From: Zhengitettix transpicula
Lineage: Eukaryota > Arthropoda > Insecta > Orthoptera > Tetrigidae
Direction: 5' to 3'
Assembly: GCA_037074705.1 (NCBI GenBank)
Contig: CM073591.1
Span: forward strand, 85,974,032 to 86,038,031
Length of the DNA stretch: 64,000 nt
Shown: in pieces, positions 36,649 through 47,760 of the stretch
How positions within the stretch are numbered: position 1 is the stretch's first letter
How the letters are laid out: every line of letters begins with the position of its first letter
The notes under the pieces: generated by a model
Told to the model about the DNA's origin: nothing
Databases searched by the model: none
Seen by the model: only the letters and a program-made list of their open reading frames with translations
Position numbers and translations under genes: made by a program

Positions 36649-38720
36649 GAAAGAAACAATGGAAATAAAATTATTTTTAATACATTAATTTTTTCAATTG
36701 CTGCTAATTTACAATCTGTTCACTTGTAACAATTAGTAAATGTTACACACAGGATAAGTAACAATTAAGTATAACTCTAATATATGGTGCCGCTTTAGTC
36801 TGTAGACATGTCCACTATTGTCCAGCATGTTCATTGATTGTTGATTTGGATGGTTGCTCAATGGATTAGAACAATACGGCATCATAAATTCTATTTAAAT
36901 TATTAGTATCATTTGTTTACGTTAATTGCCGAATAATTGAAACTAACTACATTTCATGTAATTAATTGTTCAATAAATTTTTAATTAATTAACTTATAAA
37001 TTATCATGTTTTTTTAATACCTTTTGTTGCTGGAATTTTTAGAATCACGGATGTTGAAATTAGATCATTTAATTGAATTTTACAACCCTGTAGACTTCCT
37101 AAATTTGAAGTCAGAATTTAATTATTTTAAACCTATGGTGGGAATATGGTACAACCTTCGATCCTCAGTTAATTATAGAGAAATGAATTGTAGTAATTGA
37201 TCCTGTCCCTCGATCCAGACCTATCGACTTGTGCAACGAGACTGCCTCAATCCCGGATAATCAGGGCACAGGACGTCGTTTTCCTGTATCGTCATAGAAA
37301 CTAGATTGAAGTACATCCTATGAATGTATTAACAAACCCACGAAATCCTCTGATACGTCTACAATTTTAAACATTCAGATTATAAATATTATATTTTACA
37401 AAATAATCAAGCCATAAACATATATGCCATTTTAGGTAAATATTAAAAAATATTGGGAAGTAAATTCAATTTAAAAATAAAATATGCTTCTTATTTCTTG
37501 TGTATTTATATTATATATTTGTAGAATCAGCAGAAATATTTTATAATTTATATATAAATAAATAGACCGTGTGCGGTTTGTGTGTGTAATAAATGTAACA
37601 TTAATACAGCGGTAGAAAATTTAATTAATATTTTTACAATAGAAACAGCTTCTAAACAGAATTATCGTCAGTTTATAAACTTAAATCGTCAATATCATGC
37701 CATTATCGTTCAAATAATTTTATTACGAGCAATAAATATTTGAGATATTTATACTAATATACGTATCAAATAGAAATTCACTAACAACTCCGTGCTATAA
37801 AATATTCTTATTGATTTTGTTACTAACATGAAACAGAATAATAGATCAGAAAGTGCGTAAAAATTCCTAACAGTTAGGAAAAATTTAAACGCACATAAGC
37901 ATTCACATGCATGACGCAGCAGTTAATAAAAGCAATTTATTAGGGGCATTCGTTTCCAATCGTTTCCAATTGAGCACATTAAATCTGGAAAACATTCGGC
38001 TACGTATAACGATTTTTGTGTCATAAAGCCCTCACATTTTGAGGATTATTCGATAGCCTCTCCGTAATGACAATACCGAGTGCATCCATAATTCATGGGA
38101 AATATGAAGCCAAGGACAGTGCATAAAATATATTACATTTAGTGTCCGGCGGAACGCATATGCCGGTGCAGGTAGTTTATGGAAAAAGTAAATCAATGTT
38201 AATTTTAGTGCTGGAAACTTTGACTGGGAATTGATGGGCTCATAAGCATCGAGCGTTTAATTTTTCTCCGTGAATTATTGAATCAGCAAAAATGTTTGCG
38301 CACAAATATTCTACGCGTATTTTCACTTCACCACTGTAAAAATGTTATTTTTTCTGTTTTATTTTGTTGAAAATAATATGAGTACGGCTGAGTAAAATTG
38401 AGATATATAATCGTAATACTCCCTACAATTAATGACAAGCACATAAATCTAAAATATTAACTGACACGTTTATCTGTTATTTATGTGGATTAAAAAATTG
38501 TTTATCCATTTGTTGTTCCATTAAATTCTTTAAATTAAGTTCAATCAAGTAGAAAATGAAGTTAAATGAAGTGCAAAATGAAACTAATATTAATATTTGC
38601 AAGAAAACAGTATATAAAACTAATGAATAGGAATGAAACAATAATTTCCTAATTTTAATTCACATTTATGTTGTGGGATTATTATTTGATTAACTGTTAT
38701 TATTACTTAAGCTATTATTC
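36649..38720. other. AT-rich DNA, no gene recognised
   Basis: No repeat shared within the window and no coding signal. Confidence 0.5.
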
Positions 38721-38732
38721 ATGGCTTAGTGA
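38721..38732. repeat. Target-site duplication, left (ATGGCTTAGTGA)
   Basis: Twelve bases repeated exactly at 39240-39251, flanking the SINE-like insertion. Confidence 0.9.
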
Positions 38733-39239
38733 TTTTTTTTAGGGTAACAGGCTACATGAGGGTAATCCACATGGTGGAAACTCCCCTTTAATAGCATAGG
38801 AAGGGATTTGAAAGGGGGGATGCGGAAGGGCAGAGGAAGGTAGCCAAGGGTTAACTAGGGCTCCCGGGCTATAGTTTAAGAATCCTACCCGGCATTCGCC
38901 TTATATTAATGCAGGGAAAACCCTAGAAAAACCTGCATCAGATAGGTCGGGCATTGGGTACTTGTCCCACGCCCTTCCGATATCGGGAGAAGAGTTTGCT
39001 GTTGGTGCGCAGCATTCCCTTCTCCGTGCCTCGACCACTTTAGGAGGCAGCTGGTCGACTATTCCAATAGGAATAGCGGACAACTCTTACCGTATGCCCA
39101 ACGTCTGCGACCCCGGAACATACACCTTTCAAAACAGGCAAAGGGGCCGCGGCATGTGGGAATATTAGTTCAAAAAACCAGAGAGATGTGAAGGCATCCC
39201 CAATGGTAGCCTCCACCAGAGGTCTCTGGGAGGAGTCTT
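38733..39239 (-). mobile_element. Complete SINE-like retroposon
   Basis: A 507-bp insertion flanked by an exact 12-bp duplication, with an eight-base poly(A) on the minus strand (T run at 38733-38740). So the element reads on the minus strand, 5' at 39239 and 3' at 38733. Its 3' terminus is CTCATGTAGCCTGTTACCC plus A tail; its body is much GC-richer than the surroundings. These are hallmarks of target-primed reverse transcription by a LINE enzyme. No tRNA-type A/B boxes are evident at the 5' end, so the promoter type is unknown. It could be a SINE or a non-autonomous LINE 3' fragment. Related copies: 20402, 22775, 33462 and 36573. The small open frames here are frames of the repeat. Confidence 0.85.
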
Positions 39240-39251
39240 ATGGCTTAGTGA
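39240..39251. repeat. Target-site duplication, right (ATGGCTTAGTGA)
   Basis: Exact partner of 38721-38732. Confidence 0.9.
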
Positions 39252-39727
39252 GAATCAATTCAAGTACTTAATCATTTCATGTTTTAACCTGACGTTAAGT
39301 AAAACGTTTTGTAAGCATTTTTCGTCTTTGTGTGTGGAAAATAGAAACTGCTCCGTGAATAACGGTTAAATGATAGACTAAGGCCATTATTATTTAGTGT
39401 AAAATTTTCTACACTCAAAAATTTTTAACATCTACAGAACACTTTCTCGTAAAGACAAATGACGTTGCTTAAATTTGGACTCCATTGGAAATAAATTAAA
39501 GTTATACGACTTCTAATTTATTAAAAAACAATGGATGCTTAGATTTAGTATATTTTACAAGTCGTAAGTAAGTGACATTTCAATACTATTATAAAACCTC
39601 TAAAATTGATCTCGTAATTTTCTTTTAAAGAATATGAGTTTCACATTAAGTTTACGTAAAATAGTGTATCGCGTATTTCTGATAGGCGTACTATTAATTG
39701 ATTCAAACTGATATTTGTGCTAGATTT
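39252..39727. other. AT-rich DNA, no gene recognised
   Basis: Nothing recognised. Confidence 0.5.
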
Positions 39728-40200
39728 TCAATGGCGTGAGCAACCATGAGATACGAATGTTTTCGCTGGAAATTCCACCACCAGTGGAAAAACACTTTTA
39801 TTATACTTGGCGCCAGACTGACGGAGGATTCTACCCGGGCCTCTGTTGTATGAGGCAAGGGTTTTTCCGCGCCGAGAGACATCCATCTGGACATCCTCTG
39901 TTTCCGACGTCACCAATATAGCAGACAATAATGAACACGTCATATCGTCCTCGACCTGCGATTTGTCCAACAATTTCGGCAGACACCAATAAGAAATCAG
40001 CTGGACACACACGTTGCCAGAGGCTTTCGGTCTTGAGATTCGCTTGATTGCAGTGGGCGTTGAGAATCAGTCTTGTGAGGTTTCATCGCAGAGAAACACC
40101 ACAAGATACCCTGAAAAGCGTCAATGACGAGCTGCGAGGAACGCCGCTGCGTATGTGAAACCTCAACAGTCATCGTAACTACATTCTCAGAATTTCTCAT
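39728..40200 (-). other. GC-richer segment with overlapping open minus frames, unrecognised
   Basis: On the minus strand a 68-codon frame (40200 to 39997) overlaps a 94-codon frame (40012 to 39728) by 16 bases, so one shift would join about 157 codons. A third minus frame is also long open near 39830-40080, and a plus frame (39736-39921) overlaps. The sharp GC contrast with both flanks marks a discrete unit: an exon pair, a decayed mobile element, or non-coding DNA. I recognise no domain in any frame. Confidence 0.25.
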
Positions 40201-41397
40201 GGTTGCGTAGGCATTTCATTTTAAATGCATTTTCCTGGGTCTAGTTTTTCCACAGTAACCAGAGATTTTCATAGTCGAGGCGTAATAAATAAAATTTATA
40301 TTATATAGACTAAGGTATCAGTTCCGGTTTCATTGCTATTCAATAAATTAGTATTGAAAGTGATGAATGGGAAAGTGATGAATGGGATAACCCGGTAAAG
40401 CCGCCTAATTAACTTCCTCCTACGGCAGCTAAAGATTCATGGAACGACTGAAAACCTACTCTGCTGCCCAAACCACAATAGAATTTCGAGTAAATTCCGG
40501 TTAGACGGATTTTCGGAAGCTTACAGAATTAGCTCCAAACAGAATCATATAAAATGAATACCTGGATTCATGGAAGTTGTTACCTCGGTAACATTATCCG
40601 ATTCGATACTAAATAACCTCACCCTTTTTCTGTAAGACGATCACTTGAAAAAAATCTATGGATCGAATATTGCTGAAACGAGAACATCGCGAATAAAAGT
40701 ACAGTGCCGTGCATAATGATTATTATTGGGTTTACATTGTCTGCCACGTGAACGAGAAATATAAGAGGATTTTATGTTATGCTAAATAAAGGAATATTAA
40801 GCCCCAGGTAGAAACACTATGTTCACTGTTAGTTAAAATAACATGATTAAATTAGATTTTATTAGTTCCATTAGGAAATAGGACAAATCAAATTGATATT
40901 ACTTAAAAATGTACGAATGAGATATACATAAATACTCTAGATGTTTCAGACTATACATAAATAGTGATATGAAGAATTTAAAGTGTACATATTTGAAATT
41001 ACATTAAATAGGTTCACGGAGAATATAAGGAATACTACATACGTAAATAAGGGAGAACAAGTTAGGATTACAGAACATTACACAAGTAAGAAATCTTAAA
41101 TATAATGTAAGGAATAAAAATAATTGTAAGCTGAAATTCACTTCACTAATAGCACTATAAAGTTTTCCAAAAATAACACTGCACTGCACACGTAACGCTC
41201 CCATTTGCATATCATCATCTTGTACTGATGAACCGTCAAAGTGTTGGCGCCTCCGGAAGAATTTATCTGGTAGCTTTTCTCAGTGACTGGACAGCATGAA
41301 ATAAACAATTGAGAAGTATCAGTTGGACATACAGACAATAAAGATTTATATTAGTATTCCATAAATTAACCAGTATATTCTATATAATGTGAGTTTT
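40201..41397. other. No gene recognised
   Basis: AT-rich. The minus frames 41004-41338 lie just downstream of the LINE fragment but show no LINE motif. Confidence 0.45.
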
Positions 41398-41955
41398 GGT
41401 TCAGGCCGATTTACAAATTCGTTAACAGAGGAATACGCGCTGTTAATCAGCATAGATTTGCATTTCTTAATAAATACGCTGTAACTGCTTACGATTTTGA
41501 TGCTAAGAGGAATATAATTAAGAGAGGTCTACAACTATCTCGGTAGTAGTTTAACAATTTCCGCAGAGCGAGGAGAAACACCCCAACCCGTAATTCCATC
41601 GTACATGTTGGATTGGAAATACGCGTAATTTACCGATTTTGCAGTTAAAGTATCTACTTGTTGCAATAATAATCGAAGAAAATACCAGACACAACTGAAT
41701 TTACTTGAGAGTATCTTAATATGTTCATTCCATCGTAGCTTTCCGTCAACTTGAACACCGAGAAATGCTGCATGATCGGTCGCTAATTGAGTGTAGTTGT
41801 TACCTGACGAAAACTGAACAAGTTTAGTTTTCTGTAAGTTGAAATCCAATTTTTTTGCACTGAACCAGACTTCAGGGCACTTTCGGCTTTTTTTCCCCAA
41901 GTGTTTTATCGTCGCTACCGGTTATTATTAAGTTCGTGTCATCGGCACAAAGAAC
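41398..41955 (-). pseudogene. LINE reverse transcriptase fragment with internal deletion
   Basis: Minus strand from 41955: SVLCADDTNLIITGSDDKT, the catalytic xADD box. After a frameshift, KLDFNLQKTKLVQF, then FLGVQVDGKLRWNEHI (FLGV.ID..L.W..HI), then YAYFQSNMYDGITGWG (Y..F.S...YGI..WG). The frame 41900-41535 keeps 121 codons. Directly after VKLLPR the sequence jumps to SIKIVSSYSVFIKKCKSMLI and NSAYSSVNEF, the extreme C-terminus. The middle blocks (SCR.LFK.L.ILTL..YI and YNTR...LR) present in the related fragment at 30527-31019 are missing, so this copy has a deletion. Jockey-type; non-functional. Confidence 0.85.
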
Positions 41956-42180
41956 TGATTTTATGGTCTGAAATGCCCAACAGTCCTACTGGTAGGCACC
42001 ATGTATCTAAGTTAGTCTATCTTTTGAACAATGCTCTTATCTGATCTTCGTAGAATTCCACTTCTCTGAAGTTCTGATCAAATGGCTGGTTCAGTGGTGT
42101 CATTTAAAAATATTTATTTCATAAATATAAAACGTTTACATAATGTATATTCAGTGTGCCCCGAATTTTTTACTGCTAAA
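41956..42180. other. No gene recognised
   Basis: May hold further decayed LINE sequence upstream of the ADD box (minus), but no clear block is readable. Confidence 0.35.
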
Positions 42181-42692
42181 CTATTCCAATAAATATCTTC
42201 TAAGACTGTCAGGAGAGCAGTCGTATTTTAACTGCCTAGAGGTTAATTTTTCAGACTTGCCACCTGAAGGCGTATGACCTCGGACCTTTGCAGCTCTGGG
42301 AGGCCGCTGCTTGTCTCTGTCGCTGGGGAGGGGGCACATAATCGGATTAGATCCACCTAATGCTGCACGAGATGCGTTCGCAGTTTCCAGTATTTTGTAG
42401 GTATTTAACAAGACTTACATAACCAGGCAAGCGGGAGGAGTGGGCTTTAATGTTGCAGAACTGGCTTTAACGGCGCTTACAAGCGATGAGAGACAATGCA
42501 GTCATTTGTAGCCTGAAAATACATAAATGGCGTTTGATTTTTTCTGGATTTGAAATGAAAGCAAAGGAGTTGCTTCAATGAAACTTGGTGAATAGGCTCG
42601 ACACCTTTCACTTTTGCAAATCTTAAGAACGTATTAATCCACAGAAATGAAGGTATTTGCTCTCTCTTAAAGCGAACCTTTTTATCAGACAA
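42181..42692 (-). other. Exon-like open stretches, unrecognised
   Basis: Two minus frames, 42692-42477 (71 codons) and 42411-42181 (76 codons, GC-richer, with ANASRAALGGSNPIMCPLPS). Between them lie an acceptor-like TTTATGTATTTTCAG (boundary about 42513) and donor-like GTAAG sites (about 42480 and 42417). Protein family not recognised. The splice-like sites do not assemble into a single convincing model. Confidence 0.25.
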
Positions 42693-43619
42693 GTATTTGA
42701 TCGTATCGTTAACAAGAGCCTTTTGCCGAGAATGTTACGCAATGTAATATTGAGATTGTAATTAGAGAAAGGCTGTAGTTACGGACACAGCGTATCCGAA
42801 ATTTAAAAAGGAAATGAAACCAGCCGATTGCTTTCTATAACTAGCACAATAAAATTCTTATAATTAACGGAAAATAAATACGTCGGCAGTACAGTAAATA
42901 AAATCACTGAAGTAATATTATAGAAAAACATATTGAATGAATCTGTAATTAATTATGGTACGTAATCATTAAAACGATTATAAATCTTCCAATAAGAAGG
43001 TTTAAGAATAATATAAGTAAATTAGTGAAGAGAATTTTATTATTATGTAATTTAAATAAGTTTAGGTCTGTATTATTCTTTAGTGAAGTGAAGTGTGGGG
43101 AGAGTGAACAAATTTTCAGGACAAATTTCTGAAACTTATTTTATTAATATTATTATTTATTCTTCTTCTTTCATAATTGTTTTATTTGTAATACTTTTCT
43201 TTATATATTTGTTTTACACGGCCACCGGGAATGAACCCGATCACAGTTGGTTATATACATACATACACACATACAAAAGCGAAATTTTGATTACATGTTA
43301 ATTGTTTACAGCTTTTAAAAATCTCAGCCAAGTATACGTCTTTATTTTAATCAAAAAGAAATATTAATTCTTCATTTAATTTCATTTATATTAAAGTGAT
43401 TCACAGTTGCATCGTTACTTCACTTATTCGTACTCTGGTAAGATAAATTTTTCCAAACATTAACGATAAAGGATTTATCACGATCACGGTATTTGTACGG
43501 GACTTTGATATGTGATAGTATAGCATTAAATAAAACTACTACTTGCTATTTGTGAAGAAAATATTACAGAATGATATTGTAACGGTTATATGGTAGTAAT
43601 GGATACTCTATATAATACA
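42693..43619. other. AT-rich DNA, no gene recognised
   Basis: Nothing recognised. Confidence 0.5.
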
Positions 43620-44253
43620 GTGAGAGTTACATTATTATTTAGATTATTCGGGTATTCCATTGTCTTGGAGTATGTAAGTGAGAAATAAAAAGCCAAAAAT
43701 GCAAAGGAAAGTAAAAAAGAAAAGTAAAGAAACAAGATAAACAGAAAGACAGAGGCAAAAAGATGACGAGAAAGATCGTCTAGCAGATGAGAAAAAACTG
43801 TGACAGCTGTCACTCTAGGACCAGGCTGAATTTAGTAGGTCCGAATGAGTGTTCGGACCCTCTTGTTTTGCGCGTCTGAGTGTTGTTCTTTCCCTGATGA
43901 CGAATAGTGTTTTTCTGTACCGTTCGAAACGTTGGATTTTCCACACATTATCACTTCTTCCTGACGATTTTTCGCGGAATTTAGTTAACCAAACTTGTTT
44001 CATGCACACTGCCTCTCTCTTTCTGTTTTTCTTGTTTTCTTTGTTTTCTCCGCTTGGAGTAAATCACTACATCTTTTTTCTGATCTTCTGGACGATGTTT
44101 TTCGTCATCTGATTGCCTCTTTATTTCTGTTTTTCTTGTTTCTTCGCGTTTCCTTTTTAATTTTTTTCTCCTTTTTGACTTTTCAATTCTCACTTATATA
44201 CTCAAAGACAATGGAATACCCGAATAATATAAATAATAATAATGTTACCTCAC
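43620..44253. mobile_element. Foldback (long inverted repeat) element
   Basis: The left arm (43620-about 43800) and right arm (about 44070-44253) are inverted copies of each other. Ends are GTGAGAGTTACATTATTA and, inverted, GTGAGGTAACATTATTA. Shared inner blocks include 'attattcgggtattccattgt', 'gaaacaaga.aaacaga' and 'agatgacga.aa..atcgtc'. The right arm repeats its CTTTCTGTTTTTCTTG block twice (44028 and 44130 areas). The unique centre (43800-44000) contains TGACAGCTGTCA and 'ctgatgacgaa...ttcgaaacg', faintly hammerhead-like. Arm length suggests a MITE-like or foldback DNA transposon. Frames in each arm encode the same YSKTMEYPNN peptide, a by-product of the symmetry. No clear target duplication; no transposase. 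Confidence 0.8.
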
Positions 44254-46802
44254 CATTGTCAAGAAATTTCAAATCCAGAGTGAGAGTTTTCGTTGCTGAT
44301 TAGGCAGGCTGTGAGTATTGAATGAAGTTTTTGGCAGAAATAGCGACAAACACAGCTGTGGCCAAGTACTTGGGAATGAATTACACAGAAACCTATACCG
44401 ACGTTCTACCTTGAGTCAGTGAAAGCTCTTGTAATGAATAAATAATCTAACACAAGAAGTATGGTGAAGATGAATTGCCAAGTATCAATGGTTTCCCGAG
44501 TCGTGGACTGTGAACGTGTTAAAATAACTGTTTGTGCAGAAGTATACTGAGGGTAGCAAGTTTGGGCAAGTGACAGGCAATTTATTGCTGTTTTTATATT
44601 GTTATGGAAGCGGAGTGAAGGGGGCGAAGTAAGAATTATTTGTAGCCAAGTATGCTTAGTTTGTAGTCTGTGAATCATGAGAGCTGTACGACGACTGCTT
44701 TTAGTCTTTTAATCAAGGTTAGACACACGTGCATACATCAGCAATATTTACTGGTGGACATCAGCCGACAACGACCGGTTATGTCAACGTTCACCAGCAT
44801 TCACCACAGTTGCAGTTGCAAACCAATTTAATGAATTTCCAGTTCACTACCTACCCTTGGAGGAAGAAGTATTAGCCTACTTCATAATGCAGTAAAATGT
44901 ATGTTATAATCATCAGATTTAGTTGTCAAAAACAATTTTTTTTGGCGCGACTCTGAACCTCCAATAATTATAATAAAAGCATAAAATAACATTTAGTATG
45001 GAGAAATTATTCCGCTGTAAGATATAATTTTTTTAAAGGACACTTCAGTGACAAATTTTACATAATATTTAATTCATTTTATCTTCTTATAAAATCACTG
45101 TAACATATTTCAATTTGGAACTCTATTTTTACATTGTTAATGTATTTATTTTTCATTCGGTTAGAAATGATATTTAGACAATATATTACATACTAGTATT
45201 GAGACGTGAGCTGCAAGCCAGTCCAAGAATTAAGAAATATAGTTACTTGGGGAATTATTTGAAATTCGCTGTCTGATGAATAGAAGCTCCAAGTACTTGG
45301 TCCGCGAGATTGCTACGTGACTTACACGATAACATTTTCGAAGGCATCGGCCTTGTTTCCAGAAGAAATGTATCAGCGAGACGAAACGAGAATAGAACAA
45401 AACAAGGGTGCATCGGAGAAGTATAGAGAAGTAAGCAAAATAGAGTTGTATAACGAAGGGTGTGTAGAATCAGCCGTGGCGTGAACACCGAGAGTGTGGA
45501 GTTGACAGAATCGATTTAATGAGGTAAAGAAGGAGAGTTAATCTGTGGAATAGCAACTGTCAACGAAATTTGGAAACAGCTCTAGGCCATGTCGTTTTCG
45601 CATGACGTCGCCAGTTCATCCCGACACCAAGCAGTGTCACTTTAGGCAACGCCATCCAAAAGCGAGTTAACGAGGGTAAATTCCAAAAATAATATGTGGA
45701 TTGTCCGATCCCAGAAACTTTGTTAAAGATGCAGCCACATGGTACAAAAATGTTCGTTTTTAAAATTCAAATCTTAATTATTGTGAAAATTATTATAATG
45801 ACAAACAATATTTTGCAAAAATAATGTTTTAAAATAATTTTATCTCAACTCATTAGTTAGTAAAAATTTTAATTGTGCGTTTTTATTGTTGACTTAAGTA
45901 AGTTTGCAACAAAAGTTATTATTTAAAAAAATATAAAAGGCGAAAAGGTCAAAAATAACTTGAACACCACTCGTTTATTTGATGATATAGAGCTTTTAAT
46001 AACCAAAATTATATGTATTGTATGTTTACAGTAGCATTTAATCATTGATTGACATAATACACAATTTTTTTCAGTTGTTGGATTATAGAATTTATATCTA
46101 TATCCGTGTATATAAAGACCTAAATGTTATCATAAATTGTTAAAATTATGTCGGATATTCTAAAATTAAATGCCCAGACTTAATACGTGTAATAATCATA
46201 AAATTTTTATTTACATACAATGAGTGTAGATTGACGCATAAAAATAAAGTTGGATTGGTTAATTTGTATAAATTGTAATATGTAAGTCGCCGTATTGTCA
46301 ACAATAAATACACTTTTGTATTACGATCACATGCTAATACCAAATCCTTATTTGAAAAATAAAATTTAACATATTTTTCATTGTATTTTGAGACAGAATT
46401 TAAAATTGAATTTTTATAAAACTTGACTGGCGACATTTTCCAGAGACAAAGTGTTATTGGTCTCTAAACCGGCGTAAGTATAAAACATCAAAATCAGTAA
46501 CGAGTCCTACTCCTTCGAATTGCAGTTTAAGAGAAGAATCTTCAGTGGTCGTAACGTACGCCTTAAGAGCATCGAAATGATTCCAATTTAAACTTTACGT
46601 TCGACTGAAGCTGCACTTTCGTCCTTCCATTAAGTAAGGCACGGCTATTGGAAGTCACGTATCTTGCCTGGATCTTTCTTCTTTGAAAGGCCAGTCACGT
46701 TCATACGTATGGACAAGAACAAGCTTTAAAATATAAATAAACAAGTGTCCATTTTAAATAGGAATGGTCAGTATTTTCATGCTGAAAAACTTATTAGTTT
46801 AT
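44254..46802. other. No gene recognised
   Basis: Mixed composition. The minus frames 44406-44678, 45255-45488 and 46146-46436 have no recognisable motif. The palindrome CCAAGTACTTGG occurs near 44364 and 45290, perhaps by chance. Confidence 0.4.
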
Positions 46803-46817
46803 ATATTATATATTTAT

Positions 46818-46867
<50 letters not shown>
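46803..46867. repeat. (TA)n microsatellite
   Basis: TA-rich tract immediately left of the next repeat copy; it creates a spurious tyrosine/isoleucine frame. Confidence 0.95.
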
Positions 46868-46870
<3 letters not shown>

Positions 46871-47760
46871 AATAATAAAAATGAAAAGGTTATAAAATTA
46901 ACAAACAAAATAATTATTTATTTATTTGTGGCTTCCAAAAGTTAAAACAATTACAATCAAATTAAGATCTCTTCTCTAGGGTCGTAACTGGGTTTGATAA
47001 TTAACAGAAAAGTGATTTAATAAACTGATTAACAAATCAAGCATAAAATTTACCTACAAACAATATGTCGATAAATGAAAGAAAGTTAAATGTAAATAAA
47101 TTAAACTTGAACGAAATGAAAGATGAACGAAATCTGACTCTACCCTTTTAGTTATCGTTTACAATTATTATTATCAAAGTTTTGGTAACTCACATAATGT
47201 CCGACTGGTACCAGCATTCTTTTGTAGCTTCAACATTACTTTAAATGCATAATTTTGCACTTATTCTAATTTCCTCACAGATTTTACACATACGCTGTCG
47301 AAATGCACGTACTCAGTTCTCAGGAACCTCGGATGATCCTCTCCTAATTGGTCAGCTATCGGATGTTGGTTTCCCTCAATGCAAAATTGTTCAATTTTTA
47401 TAATGAAGCAATCTTTGCTTCACCGTTGGGTAGTTGTTAAAAAATCTCTGTCCAACTATCTGCTTGCTTACTGGAACTCACGATTTGCAGATTTTAGACT
47501 TTTACTGTTTTATTTATCGATTTGGATCGAACTGCTATGTATTTCGGTGAAGATTTGTTTTAATGTCTATCCTTTCGTGGCTGACCGTAGACTGAAGACT
47601 AACTTTACTCTTGCGCGCGCAATCGCCATTTCGGATCTTCAACAAAGCAACAGAGCTCAGCGCTATTGTTGCTTTGGTCGCTCAATACCGCTACAATTCA
47701 TTTATCAAAACAATTCAAATTATCCCTAATCAATTAAAAGCCTAATTAACTATTGCTACA
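46868..47760 (-). mobile_element. TA-LTR family copy lacking the leader: best solo-LTR model
   Basis: Window-strand ends TGTAATAATAAAAATGAAAAGG and TAACTATTGCTACA; left flank is a TA tract, right flank 'atatatttaagg'. Unlike most sisters it lacks the primer-binding-site-like unit: its left end falls exactly at the internal TGTAAT found just inside that unit in the copies at 10337 and 26777. This sets the LTR at about 893 bp. CTGGTACCAG is at 47205-47214. It is nearly identical to 10495-11372 over its whole length, so both are probably young. The antisense 116-codon frame (47379-47729) runs through the repeat and is also partly open in the sister copy; I do not call it a gene. Confidence 0.8.

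Noticed and set aside
43890..43945. Hammerhead-like CTGATGA...GAAAC in the foldback element centre
   Set aside because: The intervening segment pairs over only a few bases and the stem does not sit correctly against the core, so I keep it only as a remark.
43849..44303. Hydrophobic plus frames that look like membrane proteins
   Set aside because: Caused by pyrimidine-rich arms of the foldback element; the other arm gives the same peptide on the opposite strand.
46745..46945. Frame rich in Tyr-Ile repeats
   Set aside because: Direct translation of a TA microsatellite running into a repeat copy.
47379..47729. 116-codon plus frame
   Set aside because: Lies antisense inside a TA-LTR copy; the sister copy at 10337-11372 breaks the frame, and the translation has no motif.
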